Assembly (NCBI RefSeq): GCF_020886115.1
Contig: NZ_AP025185.1
Span: 1,922,001 to 1,986,000 of the forward strand
DNA from: Flavobacterium ammonificans
Lineage (GTDB): Bacteria > Bacteroidota > Bacteroidia > Flavobacteriales > Flavobacteriaceae
DNA: 64,000 nt
Direction of reading: 5' to 3'
Part shown: piece after piece, positions 26,236-34,859 of the stretch
How positions within the stretch are numbered: the first letter of the stretch is position 1
Layout of the letters: each line of letters starts with the position of its first letter
Position numbers and translations under genes: made by a program
The notes under the pieces: model-generated
The model's input: only the letters and a program-made list of their open reading frames with translations
What the model was told of the DNA's origin: nothing
Database searches by the model: none

Positions 26236-27277
26236 ATTTGATATCAATTCTTTAGTTCGTGAGAACGTTAAAGCAATGAAGCCATATTCTTCGGCGCGAG
26301 ATGAATTTGAAGATTTTGACACAACTGAAATGATTTTTTTGGATGCCAATGAAAATCCGTTTGAAAATGGCGTGAATCGTTATCCAGACCCACAGCAAGC
26401 GACGGTTAAATCGGTTTTAGCTGAACAAAATGGAGTGGATAAAAATCAAATCTTGTTAGGAAATGGAAGTGATGAAGTGTTGGATTTATTGTTTCGTGCT
26501 TTTTGCGAACCTAAAATTGACAATGTAATTACGTTGCCGCCAACCTACGGAATGTATGGGGTTTTGGCCAATCTAAATGCAATTGAGAATAGAGAGGTTT
26601 TACTTTCTACTGATTTTCAGCCACAATTAGATGCGATTATGAAAGTAGTGGATACAAATTCCAAAATGATTTTCCTTTGTTCGCCTAACAATCCAACTGG
26701 AAATTCTTTTTCAGAGGAAAGTGTTCACTATTTACTAGATAATTTCAACGGATTAGTCGTGATTGACGAAGCCTATATTGACTTTTCAGACAAAGCGTCT
26801 TGGATACAAAAAATCAAGGATTATCCTAATTTAATTATAACCCAAACCTTGTCTAAAGCCTATGGTTTGGCAGGAATAAGATTGGGTATTTGTTACGCTT
26901 CTGCAGCAATTATTGCGGTTTTGAATAAAATAAAACCGCCTTATAATGTTAATGAATTGACACAAAAAAGAGCTTTAGAACGTTTGGCTAGTCCAAACCA
27001 AATAAAAGAAGAAATCAACTTCATAATAGCGCAAAGAGAGCAGTTACTTAAAGTAATAAATGAAGTAAATTTTGTTTCAAAAATATATCCAACTGAGGCT
27101 AATTTCATTTTGATTAAAGTTGATAATGCCAATCAACGCTATGATGAGTTAATTGCTAAAGGAATTGTAATTCGAAATAGAACGACGCAACCTTTATGTG
27201 AAAACACCTTGCGTTTGACTATTGGAACAGAAGAAGAAAATCAAAAATTAATAGACGCTTTAAAAAGCTTAAATTAA
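26225..27277 (+). CDS. hisC: Histidinol-phosphate aminotransferase
   Basis: This 350-residue fold-type I PLP enzyme has DANENPFENGVNRYPDP at the N-terminus, SPNNPTGN, VIDEAYIDF and the PLP lysine in TLSKAYGLAGIRLG. It transaminates imidazole acetol phosphate to histidinol phosphate. The frame is open from 26213. I prefer 26225 (MENKFDINSL), which still overlaps hisD by 11 bases and indicates coupled translation. Confidence 0.95.
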   Translation: MENKFDINSLVRENVKAMKPYSSARDEFEDFDTTEMIFLDANENPFENGVNRYPDPQQATVKSVLAEQNGVDKNQILLGNGSDEVLDLLFRAFCEPKIDNVITLPPTYGMYGVLANLNAIENREVLLSTDFQPQLDAIMKVVDTNSKMIFLCSPNNPTGNSFSEESVHYLLDNFNGLVVIDEAYIDFSDKASWIQKIKDYPNLIITQTLSKAYGLAGIRLGICYASAAIIAVLNKIKPPYNVNELTQKRALERLASPNQIKEEINFIIAQREQLLKVINEVNFVSKIYPTEANFILIKVDNANQRYDELIAKGIVIRNRTTQPLCENTLRLTIGTEEENQKLIDALKSLN

Positions 27278-27290
27278 ATTCTTGAAAACA

Positions 27291-27911
27291 ATGATAACTA
27301 ATATAGAAACCTATTTTGAAGAAGGTTGTGGTCGCTGTTCCAAAATGGCTACTCCTTTGTGCAGAGTACGAACTTGGGAAAACGAGTTACAATTGTTGAG
27401 AAGTATTATTTTAGAATGTGGTTTGGTAGAAGAGTTGAAATGGAGTCATCCGTGTTATACTTTCAACAAAAAAAATATTGTAATACTGGGAACAACAAAA
27501 GCAAATTGTGTTCTAGGTTTTTTTAAAGGTGTTTTATTGGAAGATAGTCAAAAAATCTTGGTTGCCCAAACGGAAAATATGCAGTCTGCAAGACAATTAC
27601 AATTCACTAATACAGAGCAAATTGTAAATATAGAAAACACAATAAAAGCCTATATTTTTGAGGCAATAGAGGTAGAAAAATCGGGAGTTAAAGTACCAAT
27701 AAAAGAACCTATTTCGATTGCAATTCCTGAAGAATTTCAATACTTTTTAGATATGGATGAAGAACTAAAGACAGCATTTGAGGGATTAACTCCAGGAAGA
27801 CAGAAAGGCTATTTGCTACATTTTTCAGAACCCAAACAATCTAAAACCAAAACGGCTCGAGTAGAAAAATGGATGAATCAAATAAAACGTGGAAAAGGAA
27901 TGCATGATTAA
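27291..27911 (+). CDS. YdeI/OmpD-associated family protein inside the his operon
   Basis: This 206-residue soluble protein has an N-terminal DUF1801-like part (WENELQLLRSIILECGLVEELKWSHPCYTFNKKNIVILG). The C-terminal segment (EFQYFLDMDEELKTAFEGLTPGRQKGYLLHFSEPKQSKTKTARVEKW) is typical of YdeI-like proteins. It has no known role in histidine synthesis, although it lies between hisC and hisB in the same direction with short gaps. A TTG at 27282 could add three residues, but the ATG at 27291 is preferred. Several Cys residues cluster near the N-terminus (CGRC, Cys24). Confidence 0.8.
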   Translation: MITNIETYFEEGCGRCSKMATPLCRVRTWENELQLLRSIILECGLVEELKWSHPCYTFNKKNIVILGTTKANCVLGFFKGVLLEDSQKILVAQTENMQSARQLQFTNTEQIVNIENTIKAYIFEAIEVEKSGVKVPIKEPISIAIPEEFQYFLDMDEELKTAFEGLTPGRQKGYLLHFSEPKQSKTKTARVEKWMNQIKRGKGMHD

Positions 27912-27943
27912 AAGTTGTTTCTTACTACTAAATTAAAATAAAA

Positions 27944-29077
27944 ATGAAAAAAGTATTATTTATAGATCGTGATGGAACCATCGTAATTGAACCTGCTGAT
28001 TATCAATTAGACAGTTTAGATAAATTAGAATTTTACCCAAAAGCCTTTCAGTATTTGGCTAAGATTGCCAACGAATTGGATTATGAATTGGCAATGGTAA
28101 CCAACCAAGACGGATTAGGAACCGATAGTTTTCCAGAAGATACATTTTGGCCTACACAGAATTTCATTTTAAGAGCGTTTGAAAACGAAGGCGTTTTATT
28201 TGATGATATTTTCATAGACCGTTCGTTTCCAGCTGACAATGCGTCAACTCGTAAACCTCGTACTGGAATGTTGACCAAATATATTGACAATCCGAAATAT
28301 GATTTAGCTAATTCATTTGTCTTAGGCGACCGAATTACAGATGTTGCATTGGCAAAGAACTTAGGTGCTAAAGCTATTTTCTTAAATCAACAAGAAGGTT
28401 TAGGAAGTGAAGAAATCAAAGAAAATGAAGATTTTAGCGATGTTATTTCCTTACAAACCACCGATTGGAAAACCATTTATGAGTTTTTAAAATTAGAGGC
28501 TCGATCAGCAAGTATCGAAAGAAAAACAAACGAAACGGATATTTTTATCCAACTTAATTTAGATGGAACTGGGAAAAGTAAAATCGACACTGGGATTGCC
28601 TTTTTTGATCACATGTTGGACCAAATAGCTCGTCACGGTCAAATGGACTTAGAAATTACTGTTAAAGGCGATTTAGAGGTTGACGAACACCATACAATTG
28701 AAGATACTGCCATTGCTTTAGGAGAAGTTTTTGCAAAAGCATTAGGAAATAAATTAGGAATTGAACGCTACGGTTTTTGTTTGCCAATGGACGATTGCTT
28801 ATCGCAGGTAGCCATTGACTTTGGAGGAAGAAATTGGTTGGTTTGGGAAACCGAATTCAAACGCGAAATGGTGGGCAAAATGCCAACTGAGATGTTTTAC
28901 CACTTTTTCAAATCGTTCTCTGATGGTGCCAAAGCCAATATCAACATCAAAGCGGAAGGAACTAACGAACATCATAAGATTGAAGCTATTTTCAAGGCTT
29001 TCGCCAAAGCTATTAAAGTAGCTGTAAAACGCGATACTGAGAAAATGATTTTACCAAGTACCAAAGGAATGTTATAA
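27944..29077 (+). CDS. hisB: Histidinol-phosphatase / imidazoleglycerol-phosphate dehydratase
   Basis: This 377-residue bifunctional enzyme has an N-terminal HAD phosphatase (about 1-165, DRDGTIV with nucleophile Asp8, and [15 protein letters not shown]). The C-terminal dehydratase (about 185-377) carries the Mn-binding motifs [10 protein letters not shown] and NEHHKIEA. It performs steps six and eight of histidine synthesis. The fusion is the same arrangement as in Enterobacteria and is common in Bacteroidota. Confidence 0.96.
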   Translation: MKKVLFIDRDGTIVIEPADYQLDSLDKLEFYPKAFQYLAKIANELDYELAMVTNQDGLGTDSFPEDTFWPTQNFILRAFENEGVLFDDIFIDRSFPADNASTRKPRTGMLTKYIDNPKYDLANSFVLGDRITDVALAKNLGAKAIFLNQQEGLGSEEIKENEDFSDVISLQTTDWKTIYEFLKLEARSASIERKTNETDIFIQLNLDGTGKSKIDTGIAFFDHMLDQIARHGQMDLEITVKGDLEVDEHHTIEDTAIALGEVFAKALGNKLGIERYGFCLPMDDCLSQVAIDFGGRNWLVWETEFKREMVGKMPTEMFYHFFKSFSDGAKANINIKAEGTNEHHKIEAIFKAFAKAIKVAVKRDTEKMILPSTKGML

Positions 29078-29078
29078 A

Positions 29079-29140
29079 ATGCTTCGAGCTTTCAGCTATC
29101 GGTATTCTGCCCAAAGCTCAAAGCCCTAGGCCCAAAGCAT
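29079..29140. repeat. hisB-hisH spacer repeat (GCCCAAAGC units)
   Basis: The 68-bp spacer contains GCCCAAAGC twice (29109-29117 and 29130-29138), 21 bp apart with a related CAAAGCC between them. Its ends form a short inverted repeat (ATGCTT at 29079, AAGCAT at 29135). The base composition is richer in G and C than in neighbouring spacers. I infer a member of a dispersed intergenic repeat family. Confidence 0.5.
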
Positions 29141-29145
29141 ATAAA

Positions 29146-29727
29146 ATGAAAATTGTAATCATCAATTACGGTGCAGGAAATATCCAAAGTATTCTGTTTG
29201 CTATAGAACGTTTGGGATATACAGCCGAGTTAACTAATAATCCATACGAGATTGAACAAGCGGATAAAGTCATTTTTCCTGGAGTTGGAGAAGCGAGTTA
29301 TGCCATGCAAAAACTCAAAGAAAGTGGTTTGAATAGTTTGATTCCAACATTGAAACAACCCGTATTAGGGATCTGTTTAGGGATGCAGTTGATGTGTCAA
29401 CACTCCGAAGAAGGAAATACAGAGGGCTTAGGCATTTTTGATGCGAATGTCATTCGGTTTTCTAACAAGGTGAAAGTCCCTCAAATGGGGTGGAACCAAA
29501 TTTATAATTTGAAATCGCCTTTGTTTGAAGGAATTAACAATAACGAATACATGTATTTAGTGCACAGCTATTATGTTCCCAATTGCAGCGAAGCCATTGC
29601 TAATACCAATTATGATGTAGAATATGCTTCAGCATTACAAAAAAATAATTTTTACGGAACCCAATTTCACCCAGAAAAAAGTGGCGATATTGGCGAACAA
29701 ATCCTTGGAAACTTTTTAAAGTTATAA
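29146..29727 (+). CDS. hisH: Imidazole glycerol phosphate synthase, glutaminase subunit
   Basis: This 193-residue class I glutamine amidotransferase has catalytic Cys77 in LGICLGMQLMC and the His/Glu pair in GTQFHPEKSG. It feeds ammonia to HisF. It is separated from hisB and hisA by repeat-bearing spacers. Confidence 0.95.
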   Translation: MKIVIINYGAGNIQSILFAIERLGYTAELTNNPYEIEQADKVIFPGVGEASYAMQKLKESGLNSLIPTLKQPVLGICLGMQLMCQHSEEGNTEGLGIFDANVIRFSNKVKVPQMGWNQIYNLKSPLFEGINNNEYMYLVHSYYVPNCSEAIANTNYDVEYASALQKNNFYGTQFHPEKSGDIGEQILGNFLKL

Positions 29728-29734
29728 ATTTAAA

Positions 29735-29769
29735 ATATCGCATATCAAATATCACAAATCGAATATAGT
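29735..29769. repeat. hisH-hisA spacer, degenerate 7-bp tandem repeat
   Basis: Five consecutive heptamers fit ATATCNN with drift: ATATCGC, ATATCAA, ATATCAC, AAATCGA, ATATAGT. The last unit abuts the hisA ATG. Confidence 0.55.
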
Positions 29770-30495
29770 ATGAGAATAATACCAGCCATAGATATCATTG
29801 ACGGAAAATGTGTTCGTTTATCCAAAGGGGATTACGATACTAAAATCATATACAACGAAAACCCACTTGAAGTAGCCAAATCCTTTGAAGCGCACGGAAT
29901 TGAGTATTTACATTTGGTGGATTTAGATGGCGCCAAGTCAAGCAAGATTGTGAATTATAAAATTCTAGATCAAATTGCTACACAAACCCAATTGAAAATT
30001 GATTTTGGTGGTGGATTGAAATCGGATGCTGATTTGAGGATTGCTTTTGAATCGGGGGCGAACCAAATTACAGGTGGAAGTATTGCCGTGAAAAATAGAG
30101 CTGTTTTTGAACAATGGATAGCTGAATATGGTTCGGATAAAATCATTTTAGGAGCAGATGCTACCAATGAAAAAGTAGCCGTTTCAGGTTGGTTAGAAGA
30201 CTCTAATGAAGATTTAATCCCCTTTATTCAAGACTATCAAAGTAAAGGAATTGAGTATGTCATTTGTACGGATATTGCTAAAGACGGAATGTTGGCTGGA
30301 CCAAGTTTTGATTTGTATGCTAAAATTTTGGCAACAGCCAAAGGAATTAAATTAATTGCCTCGGGGGGTATTTCTACTTTTGATGAATTACCACAATTAG
30401 CCGAATTAGGTTGTGAAGGAACCATCATTGGGAAAGCGATTTACGAAGGAAGGATTTCGTTAAAACAATTAGAGAACTATGTATTAAACCAATAG
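29770..30495 (+). CDS. hisA: Phosphoribosylformimino-AICAR-P isomerase
   Basis: This 241-residue TIM barrel has catalytic Asp8 in [15 protein letters not shown] and a second acid in [13 protein letters not shown]. Half-barrel phosphate motifs (DFGGGL and ASGGIS) are present. It performs the Amadori rearrangement that produces the HisF/HisH substrate. The position between hisH and hisF is standard for the operon. Confidence 0.96.
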   Translation: MRIIPAIDIIDGKCVRLSKGDYDTKIIYNENPLEVAKSFEAHGIEYLHLVDLDGAKSSKIVNYKILDQIATQTQLKIDFGGGLKSDADLRIAFESGANQITGGSIAVKNRAVFEQWIAEYGSDKIILGADATNEKVAVSGWLEDSNEDLIPFIQDYQSKGIEYVICTDIAKDGMLAGPSFDLYAKILATAKGIKLIASGGISTFDELPQLAELGCEGTIIGKAIYEGRISLKQLENYVLNQ

Positions 30496-30500
30496 ATTAT

Positions 30501-30562
30501 TTCGCAAAGTTTCGCAAAGTATAGCACAAAGAGGCACTAAAATCTTTGTGATTCTTTGCGAA
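30501..30562. repeat. hisA-hisF spacer, CGCAAAG tandem and inverted repeat
   Basis: TTCGCAAAGT occurs twice in tandem (30501-30520). CTTTGCGAA (30554-30562) is the inverse of the second copy, and an inner pair CACAAAG (30525-30531)/CTTTGTG (30544-30550) nests inside. This forms a long interrupted hairpin. Further degenerate copies (CTTGGTG, CTCTGTG) follow up to hisF. Confidence 0.6.
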
Positions 30563-30594
30563 GTCTTGGTGAATCTCTGTGAAACAAAAAAATA

Positions 30595-31350
30595 ATGCTT
30601 ACAAAAAGAATCATTCCTTGTTTGGATATCAAAAACGGAAGAACGGTCAAAGGGGTCAATTTTGTGGACTTACGCGATGCGGGAGATCCTGTCGAATTGG
30701 CTAAAATCTATTCTGATGAAGGAGCGGATGAATTGGTTTTCTTGGATATTTCAGCTACAGAAGAAGGCCGTAAAACTTTGGTGGATCTAGTTCGCAAAGT
30801 AGCAGCTACGATTAATATTCCGTTTACTGTAGGTGGTGGAATCGCATCTGTAGAAGATGTAGAAATATTGTTGCAAAACGGTGCAGATAAAGTATCTATC
30901 AATTCTTCTGCGGTAAAAAATCCACAACTGATTACAGATTTAGCTCAGAAATTTGGTAGCCAATGTGTAGTTGTTGCTATTGATGCAAAACAAATTGATG
31001 GCGAATGGATAGTGCATTTAGTAGGTGGTAAAGTGCCTACAGATATTAAACTTTTCGATTGGGCAAAAGAAGTAGTAGCACGTGGTGCAGGAGAAATCTT
31101 GTTTACCTCAATGGATCATGACGGAACTAAAAATGGATTTGCTAACGAAGCTTTGGCTACATTGTCGCAATTGGTAAATATTCCTATTATTGCTTCAGGT
31201 GGAGCTGGGAATATGCAACATTTTATAGATACCTTTGTCGAAGGAAAAGCAGATGCTGCTTTAGCAGCCAGTGTTTTCCATTTCAAAGAAATTGAAATTA
31301 AGACCTTAAAAAAAGAATTACAAAATAATCATATTGAAGTTAGAATTTAA
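30595..31350 (+). CDS. hisF: Imidazole glycerol phosphate synthase, cyclase subunit
   Basis: This 251-residue TIM barrel has catalytic Asp11 ([15 protein letters not shown]) and Asp near 130 (VVAIDAKQ). Phosphate loops TVGGGI and IIASGGAGN are visible. With HisH it makes imidazole glycerol phosphate and AICAR. Confidence 0.97.
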   Translation: MLTKRIIPCLDIKNGRTVKGVNFVDLRDAGDPVELAKIYSDEGADELVFLDISATEEGRKTLVDLVRKVAATINIPFTVGGGIASVEDVEILLQNGADKVSINSSAVKNPQLITDLAQKFGSQCVVVAIDAKQIDGEWIVHLVGGKVPTDIKLFDWAKEVVARGAGEILFTSMDHDGTKNGFANEALATLSQLVNIPIIASGGAGNMQHFIDTFVEGKADAALAASVFHFKEIEIKTLKKELQNNHIEVRI

Positions 31351-31354
31351 ATAT

Positions 31355-31384
31355 TACAAATTCAAAACTCATAATTCATAATTA
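31355..31384. repeat. hisF-hisI spacer, CATAATT-type short repeats
   Basis: The 39-bp spacer holds CATAATT twice in tandem with one T between units, preceded by two degenerate copies (CAAATTC, CAAAACT). It is low-complexity and different from the other three his spacers. Confidence 0.4.
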
Positions 31385-31389
31385 CACAC

Positions 31390-31989
31390 ATGAACATCGA
31401 TTTTTCAAAAAGTGCCCATGGATTAATTCCAACCATTATTCAAGATAGCGAAACCAAAGCCGTTTTAATGTTGGGCTATATGAACGAAGAGGCTTTCGTC
31501 AAAACACAAGAAACAAAAAAAGTAACCTTTTATAGTCGCTCCAAACAACGCCTTTGGACCAAAGGAGAAGAAAGTGGTAACTTTTTGAACCTAGTAAGTT
31601 TCAAAAACGATTGTGACAATGATACACTGCTAATTCAAGTTCAGCCTGTTGGACCAACTTGTCATAACGGAACCGATACCTGTTGGGCAGAAGAAAACCA
31701 ACCGAATTATGGGTTTATTTCGAATTTGGAACAAACCATCAAAACACGTCGTGACAATGCCGATGCTGAGAAAAGTTATGTGGCTTCTTTATTTGAAAAA
31801 GGAATCAATAAAATAGCTCAAAAAGTAGGTGAGGAAGCGGTAGAAGTTGTTATTGAAGCAAAAGACGACAACGATGAATTATTTTTGAGCGAGAGTGCTG
31901 ATTTACTTTTCCACTATCTTATTTTATTACAAGCCAAAGGTTTTCAACTCAATGATGTCATTGAAGTTTTGAAAAGGAGACAGAAATAA
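31390..31989 (+). CDS. hisIE: Phosphoribosyl-AMP cyclohydrolase / phosphoribosyl-ATP pyrophosphatase
   Basis: This 199-residue fusion has the HisI cyclohydrolase at the N-terminus (about 1-105; FYSRSKQRLWTKGEESGN and zinc ligands in CDNDTLLIQVQPVGPTCHNGTDTCW). The HisE pyrophosphohydrolase is C-terminal (about 110-199; KVGEEAVEVVIEAKD). It does steps two and three of the pathway. It is the last gene of the operon, followed by a strong terminator. Confidence 0.96.
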   Translation: MNIDFSKSAHGLIPTIIQDSETKAVLMLGYMNEEAFVKTQETKKVTFYSRSKQRLWTKGEESGNFLNLVSFKNDCDNDTLLIQVQPVGPTCHNGTDTCWAEENQPNYGFISNLEQTIKTRRDNADAEKSYVASLFEKGINKIAQKVGEEAVEVVIEAKDDNDELFLSESADLLFHYLILLQAKGFQLNDVIEVLKRRQK

Positions 31990-32012
31990 ATTCATTTCAA
32001 TTTCACTATTAT

Positions 32013-32042
32013 AAACCCAATAGATTCAATTCTATTGGGTTT
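32013..32042 (+). terminator. Terminator of the his operon
   Basis: A perfect 12-bp stem (AAACCCAATAGA and TCTATTGGGTTT) with a 6-nt loop ends in TTTTG, 24 bases after the hisIE stop. Confidence 0.85.
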
Positions 32043-32097
32043 TGTTTTAATTATAAATAAAATCATTTACATTTACTTTTCTATTTAATTGAAGAAA

Positions 32098-33117
32098 ATG
32101 ATATTTATCCGTCCTAAATTTACTTACCAATTAGCGGTAATTATTTCACTAATTACGCTTTCTAGTTATTCTCAAACTAAAACCTATTCCATTGCTTTTG
32201 GTTCTTGTGACAATCAAAGACTCAAAAACGAATTATGGAAATCTATTGATGAAAACCATCCTGTAGCTTGGATTTGGGGAGGTGATGATGTCTATTCAGA
32301 TACCGAAGACATGAATGAGCTTAAAGAAAATTATGCTATTCAGAAAAATGATAGCGATTATTTACAATTTATAGCCAATAAACAAATTTTAGGAACTTGG
32401 GACGATCATGATTATGGCCTTAACGATGGAGGAGAAGAATACCAGTATAAAAGAGAAAGTCAGCAATTATTATTGGATTTTTTAGGAACAGCCAAAGACG
32501 CTCCAGAACGTTTTAGAGACGGCGTTTATAATTCTAGAGTTATTAATTTTGATGGAAACAAAGTCAAAATAATCGTATTAGACACTCGCTTCTTTAGAAC
32601 TGCTGTCACAAAATCAGTGAATTCCAAAAAACGTTTACAGCCCAATCCGTATGGACAAGGAACAATTTTAGGAGAAGCACAATGGAAATGGTTAGAAGAA
32701 GAACTTTCTACATCTGATGCGCAATTCAATGTAATTGTAAGCAGTATTCAATTGCTATCGGACAAGCATGGTTTTGAATGTTGGGGTAATTTTCCGCATG
32801 AAATTGATCAATTGGAAAAATTGCTTGTGACATCAAAAGCGAAAGGCGCTTTTATCATTTCTGGAGATCGCCACATTGCCACTTTTTCTTCTAAAAAAGT
32901 CACTAACTTAAACTATCCTTTAGTAGATTTCACTTCAAGTGGATTAACACATGTCTATTCTAGTTTTTCTGGTGAAGAAAACCCTTATATAGTAGGAAAA
33001 GTGGTATCTGAGAAAAATTTCGGTTTATTGCAATTTGATTTCACAAACAATCGTGTCATCATGCAAATTCACGGATTAGAAAACAAACTTTTAGGTGAAC
33101 ATATTCAGCAATATTAA
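32098..33117 (+). CDS. PhoD-like phosphatase, exported
   Basis: This 339-residue protein has a signal peptide (ending SSYSQ) and the PhoD metallophosphatase motifs GSC, WGGDDVYSD, GTWDDHDYGLNDGG and SGDRHIATF. PhoD enzymes hydrolyse phosphodiesters and monoesters outside the cell with Fe and Ca. A TTG at 32089 could add three residues, but the ATG at 32098 is preferred. The M1 peptidase gene follows after 11 bases, so the two are probably co-transcribed. Confidence 0.88.
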   Translation: MIFIRPKFTYQLAVIISLITLSSYSQTKTYSIAFGSCDNQRLKNELWKSIDENHPVAWIWGGDDVYSDTEDMNELKENYAIQKNDSDYLQFIANKQILGTWDDHDYGLNDGGEEYQYKRESQQLLLDFLGTAKDAPERFRDGVYNSRVINFDGNKVKIIVLDTRFFRTAVTKSVNSKKRLQPNPYGQGTILGEAQWKWLEEELSTSDAQFNVIVSSIQLLSDKHGFECWGNFPHEIDQLEKLLVTSKAKGAFIISGDRHIATFSSKKVTNLNYPLVDFTSSGLTHVYSSFSGEENPYIVGKVVSEKNFGLLQFDFTNNRVIMQIHGLENKLLGEHIQQY

Positions 33118-33128
33118 ATCTTTGGATA

Positions 33129-34760
33129 ATGAATAATAAAGCGATTTACCTGTTTGTTGTGTTTTTGGTTACCAATACCATTTTGGCACAAAAATTTACT
33201 AGACAAGATAGCTTACGTGGAAGTATTACGAAAGAAAGAAGTTGGTGGGATCTAAAAAAATACCACTTGGATATCAAAGTCAATCCTTCGGATAGTACCA
33301 TTATTGGTTCAAATACAATTGATTATCAGGTTGTAGAAAAATACAATGTGATGCAAATTGATTTGCAAGAGCCAATGCAAATTACCAAAATAGTACAAGA
33401 CGGAATCCAATTGAAGTATCAAAGAGAAGGGAATATCTATCATGTATATTTGGCAGCCAATCAAAACAAAGGAGACATGAATAAACTTGTGGTTTTTTAT
33501 GGTGGAAAACCCAAAATAGCGGTTAACCCACCATGGGATGGTGGAATTACCTGGAAGAAAGATGAAAACGGAAAATCATTTATTGCCTCTTCTTGTCAAG
33601 GATTAGGCGCTAGTGTTTGGTGGCCTAACAAAGACCATATGTACGACGAAGCTGAATCGATGACGATAAGCGTCAATGTACCAAAAGGATTAATGAATAT
33701 TTCCAATGGTCGTTTGGTTAGTACCAAACCATTAAAAGACAATACGACGACCTACACTTGGCAAGTAAATAATCCAATTAATAATTACGGAGTTAATATT
33801 AACATTGGTGATTATGTGACCTTTTCAGAGAAATACAAAGGCGAAAAAGGTGATTTAGATTGTCAATACTTTGTGTTGCGAAATAATTTAGCTAAAGCCA
33901 AAAAACAATTTCAAGATGTTCCTAAAATGCTAAAGGCTTTCGAACATTGGTTTGGACCGTATCCTTTTTATGAAGATAGTTATAAATTGGTTGAAGTGCC
34001 ATATTTAGGCATGGAACACCAAAGTAGTGTGACCTATGGAAATGGCTATCAAAACGGCTATCGTGGACGTGATCTAAGCGGCACAGGTTGGGGATTGAAA
34101 TTTGATTTTATTATAATTCACGAGTCAGGACATGAGTGGTTTGCAAACAACATTACTTATAAAGATATAGCCGACATGTGGATTCACGAAAGTTTTACTA
34201 ATTATTCGGAGAGTTTGTTTGTAGAATACTATTATGGCAAAGAAGCCGGTGCAGCTTATGTTCGTGGTACTCGTAAAAACATACAGAATGACCAACCGAT
34301 TATTGGCCAATACGATGTCAACAATGAAGGTTCTGGTGATATGTATTACAAAGGTGGAAATATGTTGCATACGATTCGTCAAATAATTAATGATGACGAA
34401 AAATGGCGACAAATATTAAGAGGTTTGAACAGTACTTTTTACCATCAAACGGTAACAACTCAACAAATTGAAAACTATATTAGTGAACAAGCTGGTATTG
34501 ACTTAACGCCAGTTTTTAATCAATATTTGAGAGATACACGAGTACCCATTTTAGAATATTATTTCAAAGAAAAACAATTGGTGTATCGTTGGATTAATTG
34601 TGTGGATGGGTTTACGATACCAGTTAAGGTTGATTTAAATGGAGAATCTTTAAGAATCCTTCCGACCAAGGAATGGAAAATACAGACGCTAGCCACAACC
34701 AATTCAAAATTGACAATTGATGCTAATTATTATGTAGCAGGGTTTGATAGTAGTAATTAG
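33129..34760 (+). CDS. M1-family metallopeptidase, exported
   Basis: This 543-residue protein has a signal peptide (about 1-20, ending ILAQ). The gluzincin zinc site is HESGHEW (His331, Glu332, His335) with third ligand Glu354 in WIHESF, 18 residues later. GMEHQSSVTYG is the M1 exopeptidase-type GxMEN-like region in variant form. It is an N-terminal aminopeptidase-like protein of about half the length of full M1 enzymes, as is common for Bacteroidota exported forms. It probably acts in the periplasm in peptide uptake. Confidence 0.9.
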   Translation: MNNKAIYLFVVFLVTNTILAQKFTRQDSLRGSITKERSWWDLKKYHLDIKVNPSDSTIIGSNTIDYQVVEKYNVMQIDLQEPMQITKIVQDGIQLKYQREGNIYHVYLAANQNKGDMNKLVVFYGGKPKIAVNPPWDGGITWKKDENGKSFIASSCQGLGASVWWPNKDHMYDEAESMTISVNVPKGLMNISNGRLVSTKPLKDNTTTYTWQVNNPINNYGVNINIGDYVTFSEKYKGEKGDLDCQYFVLRNNLAKAKKQFQDVPKMLKAFEHWFGPYPFYEDSYKLVEVPYLGMEHQSSVTYGNGYQNGYRGRDLSGTGWGLKFDFIIIHESGHEWFANNITYKDIADMWIHESFTNYSESLFVEYYYGKEAGAAYVRGTRKNIQNDQPIIGQYDVNNEGSGDMYYKGGNMLHTIRQIINDDEKWRQILRGLNSTFYHQTVTTQQIENYISEQAGIDLTPVFNQYLRDTRVPILEYYFKEKQLVYRWINCVDGFTIPVKVDLNGESLRILPTKEWKIQTLATTNSKLTIDANYYVAGFDSSN

Positions 34761-34823
34761 CAGTAGGATTTCAAACCATTGGATAAACGAATATCTTCAG
34801 TAATAATGAAGGGTTTTTTTAAT

Positions 34824-34831
34824 TAAATTTG
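34824..34831 (+). promoter_or_regulatory. -7 promoter box of the dioxygenase gene
   Basis: TAAATTTG matches TAnnTTTG, 28 bases before the ATG. A weak hairpin (CTTCA/TGAAG, 34795-34811) with seven T after it lies just upstream and may terminate the M1 gene transcript. Confidence 0.5.
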
Positions 34832-34859
34832 AGAAACCGAATCAACAAACTATTGAATT

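Noticed and set aside
27282..27290. TTG start for the YdeI-like gene
   Set aside because: An ATG three codons later gives the same domain and is the commoner start.
30501..30594. CRISPR-like array between hisA and hisF
   Set aside because: The repeats are 10 bp, partly inverted, with no regular spacers and no cas genes nearby.
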